32,130 nucleotides of DNA from JBBQRS01 sp038214535 (lineage in GTDB: Bacteria > Chloroflexota > Anaerolineae > CG2-30-64-16): NCBI GenBank assembly GCA_038214535.1, contig JBBQRS010000051.1, forward strand, positions 1 to 32,130. The letters are read 5' to 3'. The translations under genes and the position numbers were made by a program. Below, piece after piece: positions 25,862 through 32,130 of the stretch (position 1 is the first letter of the stretch; each line of letters begins with the position of its first letter). The notes beneath the pieces were generated by a model that saw only the letters and a list, made by a program, of their open reading frames with translations, ran no database searches and was not told the DNA's origin.

Positions 25862-26751
25862 TTGGATTTTTTTGACACGATCATAAAAGACCTGACCATA
25901 GCCGCAGAGGAAGTCGAGAAAAGCATCTCCGTACAACAATCGGACCAGCCGCTGCTCTGACGGTCGCAATCCGCATCGGCCTGATCATACTTGTGGTGCT
26001 TCTTGCGCGCCGGTTTGCGCGCTTCACCAGCCACTGGCTGGAGCGGATCCTGAGCAAGACCACCCTCACGTCATCCATGGTGACGGTGCTGACCCGGCTG
26101 ACTTTTGATGTCATCTGGGTGGTTGCGATCCTGCTGGTGCTGGCTTTCATCGGTGTGCCGATCACCGGCGTGGTGGCGACTCTGGGCGCGGTCGGTCTCG
26201 TCCTCGGCATCGCCTTGCAGGAATCCATCGGCAATTTTGCTTCGGCGATGATCTTTTTCCTGTTCCAGCCGTTCAAGGCGGGTGATCTCATCGAGACCGG
26301 CGATGTCATCGGGGTGGTCACGGAGATCCAGCCGTTCCACACGATCATCACCCAGTATGACAAGAAAGTCGTCACGATCCCGAACTCCAAGATCGAGCGC
26401 GACAGTATCATCAATTACTCCACAACCGGCATCCTGCGCGCCGATCAACTCTTCCAGATCAGTTACTCGGACGACCTGGAGCACGCGCTGGCCGTCTTGC
26501 AGGAGATTGTCGCCACCGATGAGCGCGTGCTCGTTGATCCGCCGCCCGTGATTAATGTGCGCGAATTAGGCAGCAACGGCGTCACGCTGGCGGTCTTGGC
26601 GCATGTTAACTTCGAGAATTTCTGGGCCATCCAGGCCGACCTGCGCAAAGCGGTGAAGTTGCGCTTCGATCAGGAAGGCATCACGATTCCTTTCCCGCAA
26701 CGCGTTGTGCATCTCGAACAAGAATCGCGGCTAGAGGAAGTGGTCGTCTAA
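25862..26751 (+). pseudogene. MscS-type mechanosensitive channel, apparent -1 frameshift near the N-terminus
   Basis: A strong ribosome binding site (GAGGAGGGA, 25851-25859) precedes TTG 25862, which opens a frame of 32 codons (L-D-F-F-D-T-I-I-K...) ending at TGA 25958. The channel itself continues in the -1 frame from about 25957 (LTVAIRIGLIILVVLLARR) to 26751. It has three helices, the glycine/alanine-rich pore helix (TLGAVGLVLGIALQ), then FKAGDLIETGDVIGVVTEI and VTIPNSKI of the MscS beta domain. MscS channels release solutes on osmotic downshock. Without a shift, only GTG 25993 or 25996 could start the channel frame, with no ribosome binding site and a truncated first helix. A sequencing indel, a real mutation or recoding could explain it; no slippery heptamer is visible. 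It is 10 bp downstream of the ligase-like gene. Confidence 0.75.
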
Positions 26752-26763
26752 ACAATACCCCTT

Positions 26764-26805
26764 AAGAACAATCCCCGGCGCTCAGTGAGGCCGGGGATTG
26801 TTCTT
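26764..26805. terminator. bidirectional terminator between mscS and cydB
   Basis: A perfect 16-bp inverted repeat (AAGAACAATCCCCGGC, 26764-26779, with 26790-26805) has a 10-nt loop and A/T-rich ends on both strands. It lies 13 bp after the MscS stop and downstream of cydB on the other strand. Confidence 0.85.
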
Positions 26806-26832
26806 ATATATCCGCAAACCGTGTTTGCCCTT

Positions 26833-26954
26833 CTTTGTAGTGACGGCTTCAGCCGTTGGTGGTACTACCACGGCTGAAGCCGTCACTACAAAGTGGCCGG
26901 TCAGACTACAAAGGGAAAGGACATTGATTCTGCGAGTATTCGGACCGATTCCTA
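26833..26954 (+). repeat. hairpin repeat, copy 2 (downstream of cydB)
   Basis: Inverted repeat 26833-26893 (TTTGTAGTGACGGCTTCAGC with its complement) is followed by a tail with AAGGGAAAGGACAT and TATTCGGACCGATTCCTAG, matching the tail of copy 3 at roughly 70 percent by eye. The last bases of the tail coincide with the cydB stop codon (26952-26954, minus strand). The hairpin may also help end cydAB transcripts. Confidence 0.75.
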
Positions 26955-27962
26955 GTACGTCAGTTTTTCTTTCGTGCTGACGCGCTTGCGGAAGATGTAG
27001 TAGGTCCACCCCTGATAAAGCAGCACGATCGGCACAAAGATCAACGCCACGATGGTCATGACCTTCAGTGTATACGGCGTTGAGGACGCGTTGTAGATGG
27101 TCAGGCTCCACTCCGGGTTCAGGCTGGAGACCATCACGCGCGGATAAAGGCCGCGGAAAACAGTGACCACGGTCAGGAAGATCGTCAGGCTGGTCATGAC
27201 GAAGGCCCAACCCGACCGGCGTTGCCGGATGAACCACCCGGCGGTCAGGATCACCGCCGCCGCGCCGAAGGCGCTGATGCCGGGGTTGACGCCCAACCGC
27301 GTGAAGATGTCGGTCGCGAAGTAGGACGCGACGACCAACGCCACGAGGATGATGACTGCTGGCAGCCACAGGCGTTGCGCCATCCGATGCGAGCGTTCCA
27401 GCAACTCATCCGTGGTGCGCAGGGTGAGGAAGACCGCCCCGTGCAGGGTGAACATGCTCAACGTGGTCAGGCCACCCAGCAAGGCATAGGGATTCAGCAG
27501 GTTCCAGAACCCACCCACGTAATTCATGCCCGCATCAATGGGCACGCCGCGCACGATGTTGGTGAGCGCCACGCCCCACAGCAACGCCGGGATGAAGCTG
27601 CCAATGAAGATCATCCAGTCCCACGCATTGCGCCATTGTGGGCGCATATCCTTACTACGATACTCAAAGGCCACGGCCCGCACAATCAGCGCGGCCAGCA
27701 TCAACAACAGGGCGATGTAGAAGCCGCTGAAGAGCGTCGCGTACCAATTCGGGAAGGCGGCGAACATCGCCCCGCCCGCCGTCAGCAACCAGACCTCATT
27801 GCCGTCCCAGAAAGGCCCGATGGTGTTAATCAGGGCGCGCCTTTCCTTGTCATTCTTCCCCATGAAAGGCAGGAGGATGCCTACCCCGTAGTCGAAACCT
27901 TCCAGCAGGAAGTAGCCGGTGAAGAGCACACCGATAAGGATGAACCATACGATGTTGAGCAT
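26952..27962 (-). CDS. cydB: cytochrome bd quinol oxidase subunit II
   Basis: 336 residues, with eight to nine helices. The N-terminus has the family signature: FTGYFLLEGFDYGVGILLPF, then GPFWDGNEVWLLTAGGAMFAAFP. It pairs with CydA in the membrane to form the bd-type oxidase that reduces oxygen to water with quinol electrons, without pumping protons; subunit II carries no essential haem in most characterised enzymes. The ATG at 27962 has GGGAGGAG about nine bases upstream. It begins 18 bp after the cydA stop, so the two are one operon. It is somewhat shorter than the E. coli protein (379 residues), as in many non-proteobacterial versions. The stop codon lies in the tail of a dispersed repeat. 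Confidence 0.95.
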   Translation of the reverse strand: MLNIVWFILIGVLFTGYFLLEGFDYGVGILLPFMGKNDKERRALINTIGPFWDGNEVWLLTAGGAMFAAFPNWYATLFSGFYIALLLMLAALIVRAVAFEYRSKDMRPQWRNAWDWMIFIGSFIPALLWGVALTNIVRGVPIDAGMNYVGGFWNLLNPYALLGGLTTLSMFTLHGAVFLTLRTTDELLERSHRMAQRLWLPAVIILVALVVASYFATDIFTRLGVNPGISAFGAAAVILTAGWFIRQRRSGWAFVMTSLTIFLTVVTVFRGLYPRVMVSSLNPEWSLTIYNASSTPYTLKVMTIVALIFVPIVLLYQGWTYYIFRKRVSTKEKLTY

Positions 27963-27980
27963 GTCTTAATCTCCTCCCGA

Positions 27981-29369
27981 TCAGGCCTGAGCCACAGAAG
28001 GCATGGAGCCGGAGGGCACTTCGCCGGCAGCAATGACGGTCGTGTCGCCGCGCGCGTACTTCGCCATCAGATAAACATCAACGACGATCAGCGCGCCATA
28101 GAGCACCGTGAAGGTCAACAGAGAAAGCAGGACCATGCCGCCCGTCACCGTATTCGAAACGCCGTCGGGGGCTTTTTGCAGGCCGAAAACGAGCCACGGC
28201 TGCCGGCCCATCTCCGTCATAATCCAGCCTGTCGAGTTGGCGAGATAGGGCAACAAGAGGGCAAACGGCATCCAGCGCAGATAAAAACCGGGTGAATCCG
28301 TCTTGCCGCGCAGCGAGCGATACAGACCCCATCCGGCCAGAATCAACATCAGTATGCCCGCGCCCACCATCGCGCGGAAGCTCCAGTAGATCACCGGCAC
28401 GAAAGGCACATAGTTGCCGGGGCCAAACTTCTGCTCATACTTGGCCTGCAGGTCGTTGATCCCCTGCACCGCGCCGCTGGGGCGGTTGAAAGAAAGGATA
28501 CTGAGCAGCGTGGGGACGCGAATTGCGAAGACGTCGCGCCGATTTTCCAGATCGCCAACCGTGAATAGCGACAGGGAAGCCGGATCTTCGGTATCCCACA
28601 GGGCCTCCGCCGCCGCCAGCTTCATCGGTTGAATCTGCCCCATGTGCTGCATCTGGCTGTGGCCGACCAGCATCACCAGCACGGCGCCGATCAGGCTGGC
28701 GATAACCCCCATTTGGAAGGAATTACGGAACAGGTCGAGGTCGGCGTCGGGGCGCCGCATCCGCCACGCCGCGATGCCGAGCATAAAGAAGCCGGCAGTC
28801 GTCAGGCCGCTGAACCAGACGTGCGGAAACTGCAACCACAGATTGGGGTTGCCGACCAGCGCGAAGAAATTAACCATCTCCGCGCGCCCGTTCTGCAAGG
28901 CGAAGCCTACCGGCTGCTGCATGAACGAGTTGGCGACGAGGATCCAGAAGGCGGACATCGTGGAACCGAAGGCCACAAGCCAGATCGAAGCCAGATGCAC
29001 CCGCTTCGGTATCCGATCCCAGCCGAACAACCACACGCCCAGGAAAACCGATTCCAGGAAGAAGGTCATCAACGCTTCGATGGCGAGCGGCGCGCCGAAG
29101 ATGTCGCCGACGAAACGCGAGTACTCCGACCAGTTCATGCCGAACTGGAACTCCTGGACGATGCCGGTGGCAACGCCGATGGCGAAGTTAATCAGGAGCA
29201 GCTTGCCCCAGAACTTCGTCATGCGCCGCCAGGTATCGTCACCGGTGCGGTAATACTGCAAGTGCATGATCGCCGCCAGCCACGCCAGCCCAAGGGTCAG
29301 GGGCACAAAGAAAAAGTGATAGACCGTGGTGATGCCAAACTGCGCCCGAGCAAGGATCAGCGCATTCAT
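27981..29369 (-). CDS. cydA: cytochrome bd quinol oxidase subunit I
   Basis: 462 residues with nine or so helices; holds the three haems and the quinol site. Visible ligands, by comparison with E. coli: H18 (b595, E. coli H19) in VYHFFFVPLTLGL, H183 (b558, H186), M334 (b558, M393) in WSFRAMVGAG, and E386 (E445) in TEMGRQPW. The stretch NWSEYSRFVGDIFGAPLAIE followed by FFLES contains the conserved glutamates of the proton path. About 150 residues separate H183 from M334 against about 207 in E. coli, so this is a short Q-loop form. ATG 29369 has AGGAG six bases upstream. A near-consensus promoter lies 45 bp upstream. No cydX or cydDC genes are seen in the window. Confidence 0.96.
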   Translation of the reverse strand: MNALILARAQFGITTVYHFFFVPLTLGLAWLAAIMHLQYYRTGDDTWRRMTKFWGKLLLINFAIGVATGIVQEFQFGMNWSEYSRFVGDIFGAPLAIEALMTFFLESVFLGVWLFGWDRIPKRVHLASIWLVAFGSTMSAFWILVANSFMQQPVGFALQNGRAEMVNFFALVGNPNLWLQFPHVWFSGLTTAGFFMLGIAAWRMRRPDADLDLFRNSFQMGVIASLIGAVLVMLVGHSQMQHMGQIQPMKLAAAEALWDTEDPASLSLFTVGDLENRRDVFAIRVPTLLSILSFNRPSGAVQGINDLQAKYEQKFGPGNYVPFVPVIYWSFRAMVGAGILMLILAGWGLYRSLRGKTDSPGFYLRWMPFALLLPYLANSTGWIMTEMGRQPWLVFGLQKAPDGVSNTVTGGMVLLSLLTFTVLYGALIVVDVYLMAKYARGDTTVIAAGEVPSGSMPSVAQA

Positions 29370-29413
29370 ATGATTCTCCTGTTGAGCAATCGGCTCCGAG
29401 AGAGGATGAGCCT

Positions 29414-29441
29414 ATTGTAGTCCAAACCACACGGTTGTCAA
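29414..29441 (-). promoter_or_regulatory. cydAB promoter
   Basis: On the minus strand TTGACA (29436-29441) is a perfect -35 box, followed after 16 bp by TACAAT (29414-29419). Transcription would start near 29407, giving a leader of about 37 nt. No clear operator for an oxygen or redox regulator was recognised. Confidence 0.75.
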
Positions 29442-29500
29442 GGTTTTCACAATGAATTGGGACAAAACGCACAGAGGCCGACCTGTGCAGGCTATTCCGG

Positions 29501-29624
29501 TTTAGAACCTATCCGAATCATCCCAGATCACCATGCCCTTCCCCTGGCAGCCTTGACCGGCCACTTTGTAGTGACGGCGTCAGCCGTTGGGGGCACTACA
29601 ACGGCTGAAGCCGTCCCGACCAAG
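29501..29624 (-). repeat. hairpin repeat, copy 3 (upstream of cydA), inverted relative to copy 2
   Basis: The tail comes first here (TTTAGAACCTATCCGAAT, 29501-29518, the complement of the tail end in copy 1), then TTGACCGGCCACTTTGTAG shared with copy 2, then the hairpin (29564-29624) with GACGGCGTCAGCCGTTG and AACGGCTGAAGCCGTC. Copies 2 and 3 face each other across cydAB with their tails inward. Confidence 0.75.
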
Positions 29625-29645
29625 GAGAGCGATGCGCCGGGGTGC

Positions 29646-30083
29646 TCAAGCTGCGCCCTGCCCGCGATTCGAGGGTGAACGCTGCGCCCGCGCGTCGGCG
29701 CTTTCAATATCGACGTCGTTGGTGAGGGGTAAGTCGGCCATGGGGATGCCTACATCCTGGGGAGCCTGCGGGCCGGCGCGCGTGAACTCCACGCTGACGC
29801 CCAGCGCAGCGGCGATGCGGGTCGCCACGGCTTCCAGTTGTTCGAGCCGATCGGCAAACTCAGAGAACCGAAGGTCCTCATTGTTGACCGTCAGGATCGC
29901 ACGGTCATTGATCGTGAGGATCGTCTCTTCGCGCCCCTCGGCCGTGCGCGGGGTGCGCACCAGGCGCACGGTGGGCGCGCCGTCCGGGGGGGTGGGCTTT
30001 GGCCGGCCCAGAACCTGCCACAACAGCACGGCCAGAATGATCCCGCCTAACAGGAAAACAAGAGATTCGACGGCAATCGCCAC
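29646..30083 (-). CDS. small membrane-anchored hypothetical protein
   Basis: 145 residues from GTG 30083, which has AAGGAGG six bases upstream. One N-terminal helix (~6-24, LVFLLGGIILAVLLWQVLG) is followed by a proline-rich linker (KPTPPDG) and a cytoplasmic or periplasmic domain with two short strands repeating a motif: ETILTINDRAI and LTVNNEDLRF. A helix with a coiled-coil look (FADRLEQLEAVATRIAAALG) follows, and the C-terminus is acidic then Gln/Ser/Arg-rich. I do not recognise the family. It stands alone: cydA is on the same strand downstream but has its own promoter, and a hairpin and terminator separate it from the gene upstream. A TATAAT box lies at 30114-30119 (minus strand). Confidence 0.7.
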   Translation of the reverse strand: MAIAVESLVFLLGGIILAVLLWQVLGRPKPTPPDGAPTVRLVRTPRTAEGREETILTINDRAILTVNNEDLRFSEFADRLEQLEAVATRIAAALGVSVEFTRAGPQAPQDVGIPMADLPLTNDVDIESADARAQRSPSNRGQGAA

Positions 30084-30113
30084 GATAAACCTCCTTCAAT
30101 GCCCGTCGCTCTC

Positions 30114-30119
30114 ATTATA
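30114..30119 (-). promoter_or_regulatory. possible -10 box for the small membrane protein
   Basis: TATAAT reads leftward about 30 bp before the GTG at 30083. No -35 box is recognisable; that position is occupied by the arm of a strong hairpin. Confidence 0.45.
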
Positions 30120-30130
30120 CCGCATTCCAT

Positions 30131-30173
30131 CAGAAACCCGGTTTCTCCGGCTTTGCCGGGAACCGGGTTTCTG
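30131..30173. repeat. strong hairpin with AGAAACCCGGTT arms
   Basis: A perfect 13-bp outer stem (CAGAAACCCGGTT with AACCGGGTTTCTG) encloses a second CCGGC-TTT-GCCGG stem. The 'AGAAACCCGGTTTCT' word is one I recall as a dispersed palindrome in some filamentous bacteria and cyanobacteria. It lies just upstream of the -10 box of the small membrane protein gene. Confidence 0.65.
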
Positions 30174-30181
30174 ATATCCAC

Positions 30182-30216
30182 AATAAAAGCGTCCGATGCA
30201 GGTGCATCGGACGCTT
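30182..30216 (-). terminator. intrinsic terminator of the VWA-protein gene
   Basis: A perfect 14-bp inverted repeat (30187-30200 with 30203-30216, GCGTCCGATGCA arms) is followed on the minus strand by TTTTATT. It lies about 30 bp beyond the stop of the VWA gene. Confidence 0.85.
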
Positions 30217-30246
30217 CCAACTCACGGTTCATTCAGAACCGGACTT

Positions 30247-31632
30247 TTACTGTGCCGGAACGATCTCCAGGATACCCAGGTAGTGACCCAGGTCGGTGTC
30301 TTTCACGCTGTTCTTCTTGCCGGTGTCGGCCACGCAGGTCGCGCCCGCTTTCGCGCGGTTCATCTGCTGCCCTTCCAGCGCCGGCGCGGTCTTCTCGCAG
30401 GTCTGGGTCTCACCGGGGGCCAAAGTCGCAAACTTGCAGATCGTGCCCAACTTGTCATCGGCCACGATCATCCCATGCAACGGTACGAGCCCGTTGTTCG
30501 TCACCATGTAGGAGAACGTCACCTCTGAGCCGACCAGCACTTCCGGCCCGGTCGGGTCGTCGGCATCCTCGCCGTTCACGTACTTCTCCAGATCAATCGA
30601 GGCGTCTGCCGGGCAGGTCGGATTCACCGTAATGCGAATATCCTCCGTGCCAATCGGCGCGCCCTCTTCGGGATAGTGGTTGGCGATGAAGGTCACGGTG
30701 CAACCCAACACGCCCGCGGGCGCATCCGGGGCGACCATGATCGTCTCCAGGAAGTTCACTACGGAGCTGCCCGGTACGTCCATCACCACCGCCGGGTCCA
30801 GGCTGACGGTCAGCCCGGTGTCACATGCGGCTTCCCACCACACATCGGTCGTGATCGCTTCCAGCGCCGCCAAAATCGCATCGGCGATGTTCGCTCCGTC
30901 GGAGCTCAGCGGTTAAACGCTGCCGCCCACCGCCGCCACCAGGTTATCCAACTCGCTACCTGCGCCCGGAGCCTTGAGGCCGATCACTTTGATGCCCTGG
31001 GCCGTGAGCGCAGCCACCGTCGTCGCCTCATCCAGATAGCCCGGATCACCGGCGACGCCGGCCGTGTGGAACGGCGCATCGGTGGCAACCACCAACACGC
31101 GCTGCACGCCGGCGGCATCGCGCCAGCCGCAATCTCCCTCACCGGCCCCGCCGCCGCGACGATGGCGTTGAACTGCGCTTCAGGGATATCGTTGCCGCCG
31201 CCCGCCGTCAGCGCAGCCACTCCGGCCAGCCAGTCGGCCTTGTCCGGGTCCATCGGCTGAATCAGCCGGTACACCCAATCACCGGGGCGCCGAATGGCGC
31301 GATCGGGAAATCGCGGAAGCCGGCTACAGCGAACTGCGCAGCCGGTGAGGTCGCGACAATTGTGTCGTACAGGTCGCCCGCCGCCAGGTTAAGGTTGACC
31401 AAGTCGTCGCCAAACGAACCGGTCTCATCCTGGAGCAAGCAGATGTCTACGATCGTGGGAATGGCCGGGGTGGAAACGGTCTTTTCGACCTCCATCGAGC
31501 CACCACGCGGCAACTCGGCTTCCACCGGGGGGGATTTACGTCCGCAAATGCGGTAGCGGACATGCCAATCAGCCCGGTGAGCAGGCTGAGCACAACAAGC
31601 AGGCGGAACACTCTGGTCCTTCGGAGTGACAT
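30247..31632 (-). pseudogene. secreted integrin-beta-like VWA protein, disrupted reading frame
   Basis: The gene starts at ATG 31632 (AGGAG ten bases upstream) with a clear signal peptide, MSLRRTRVFRLLVVLSLLTG followed by a stretch ending AFA. It is then read in pieces. A G7 run (31527-31533) shifts into the frame holding the VWA MIDAS motif D-E-T-G-S (31415-31429). A second shift near 31284-31287 leads to GGNDIPEAQF, and a third near 31144-31149 leads to VVATDAPFHTAG. An in-frame TAA (30913-30915) then interrupts before the rest, which is open to 30247. DAPFHTAG and NDIPEAQF recall integrin beta I-like domains. The C-terminal ~120 residues look like a DUF11-type beta-sandwich (VTFSYMVTNNG, LAPGETQTCEKT). 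Repaired, it would be about 460 residues, secreted, perhaps adhesive. The defects may be decay or base-calling errors at G/C runs. Confidence 0.75.
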
Positions 31633-31834
31633 TATCGGGTCTCCTCGTAGATCTATTTGATACCCACGCTGGCAGATCACGAGTAAACTGACTAGTCATC
31701 CTCCTTCCAAGGCAGCACCACTAGAGTTTGACTATCTCCTCACACAAAGATAACTATACGATTTTTGTGCGCATTTGTCGACGTTTTATTTTTATGGTGA
31801 TTTCTGATACAACATCAAAACTATTCTATGACTC
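31633..31834. other. leader and upstream region of the VWA gene
   Basis: Distinctly AT-rich for this genome. It holds the VWA promoter (31753-31781) and a leader of about 114 nt. An AGGAGG directly abuts an ATG at 31699, with no spacing, so that start is not considered functional. No stable leader structure or riboswitch was recognised. Confidence 0.5.
31753..31781 (-). promoter_or_regulatory. promoter of the VWA-protein gene
   Basis: On the minus strand TCGACA (31776-31781) is followed after 17 bp by TATAGT (31753-31758), each one mismatch from consensus. Transcription would begin near 31746. Confidence 0.6.
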
Positions 31835-31875
31835 AAAACGCTGCGCACAGCAAATCGCTGTGCGCAGCGTTTTTT
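31835..31875. terminator. intrinsic terminator downstream of the cytochrome c gene
   Basis: A perfect 17-bp inverted repeat (AAAACGCTGCGCACAGC, 31835-31851, with 31857-31873), a 5-nt loop and T runs on both strands. It lies about 50 bp after the leftward cytochrome c gene and before the VWA promoter, insulating the two. Confidence 0.88.
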
Positions 31876-31922
31876 CACGACCGATTCGGAGCGGGCTGCC
31901 CACTAACAACTTTGTCGCGGGC

Positions 31923-32130
31923 TTACTCTCCCAACGGCTTGTATGCAAAGGCGCGGGCATGTTCAACGGCGGCCCAGCGATCTTCTTCACTCAGGCGATC
32001 TTGCCACGCCGGCATGATGCCCATGCCGCCGGACACCGCCGCATAGAACGTGCCAGACGGCGACTTGGATATGAACTCCGGGGTGAACTTAGCGGCTTGC
32101 GGAATCGCGCCCTGGCCGTCCGGCCCGTGG
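31923..32130 (-). CDS. class I cytochrome c, C-terminal part (partial)
   Basis: The last 68 codons of a leftward gene, too short to stand out as a long frame. The visible protein begins HGPDGQG, presumably the end of a CxxCH haem site whose cysteines lie beyond the window edge. It then has FTPEF, a GGMGIMPAWQDRLSEEDRW segment in which the Met of MPAW is the likely sixth haem ligand, and a final helix EDRWAAVEHARAFAY. It ends with TAA at 31923-31925 and is followed by a strong terminator. It would carry electrons outside the membrane; the partner enzyme is not in view. It could be a free cytochrome c or the C-terminal domain of a larger oxidase subunit. Confidence 0.85.
   Translation of the reverse strand, partial: HGPDGQGAIPQAAKFTPEFISKSPSGTFYAAVSGGMGIMPAWQDRLSEEDRWAAVEHARAFAYKPLGE

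Noticed and set aside
27222..28295. Rightward open frame (357 codons) across cydB and cydA
   Set aside because: Antisense to two confidently identified genes; composition is typical of a shadow frame.
31262..31699. Alternative start (ATG 31699) giving a continuous frame into the VWA domain without the first frameshift
   Set aside because: The AGGAGG abuts the ATG with no spacing, and the resulting N-terminus lacks a signal peptide, whereas the other frame has a perfect one.

Overview
The window is GC-rich chromosomal DNA, most likely from a member of the Chloroflexota (Anaerolineae/Caldilineae-like). That placement is inferred from the very large GT-C membrane proteins with C-terminal beta-sandwich tails, the DUF2079 and 6-pyruvoyl-tetrahydropterin-synthase-related (PTPS-related) membrane families, the dispersed 'GACGGCTTCAGCC' hairpin repeats and the heavy use of GTG/TTG starts. 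No rRNA, tRNA, CRISPR array or phage module was seen.

Layout. (1) Bases 1-56 hold the first 18 codons of a leftward gene whose N-terminus resembles an IS982-type transposase. (2) Bases 346-16910 are a rightward run of six huge genes separated by 19 nt or less, three pairs overlapping by 4 nt. All encode polytopic envelope proteins with an acidic motif in the first outer loop, the hallmark position of GT-C glycosyltransferases: one divergent GT39-like protein, two PTPS-related proteins and three GT39/PMT_2 proteins. Each ends in one or three copies of the same ~100-residue beta-sandwich module. (3) A hairpin repeat separates this run from a convergent DUF2079 protein (17027-19885, minus) that ends in two different beta-sandwich domains. 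(4) A divergent promoter region (19886-20085) leads right to a ~1,400-residue YfhO-GT39 fusion, an O-antigen-ligase-like protein and an MscS-type channel gene that appears frameshifted. (5) After a bidirectional terminator come cydA and cydB (minus), with a good promoter and an inverted pair of copies of the hairpin repeat on either side. (6) The right end carries a small membrane-anchored hypothetical protein, a broken gene for a secreted integrin-beta-like VWA protein with several reading-frame disruptions, and the C-terminal end of a class I cytochrome c.

How the genes may work together (inference): bases 346-25852 look like a dedicated surface-glycan locus. Multiple GT-C enzymes would take sugars from polyprenyl-phosphate donors on the outer face of the membrane, and the Wzy_C/WaaL-type protein would polymerise or ligate the product. 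No cytosolic GT2/GT4 enzyme, donor-lipid synthase or flippase is in the window, so those steps must be encoded elsewhere. The recurring tail module (about 15 copies in seven proteins) is the most distinctive feature: a shared, uncharacterised extracytoplasmic domain that may bind glycan or hold the enzymes together. The cyd genes, channel and cytochrome c appear to be unrelated neighbours.
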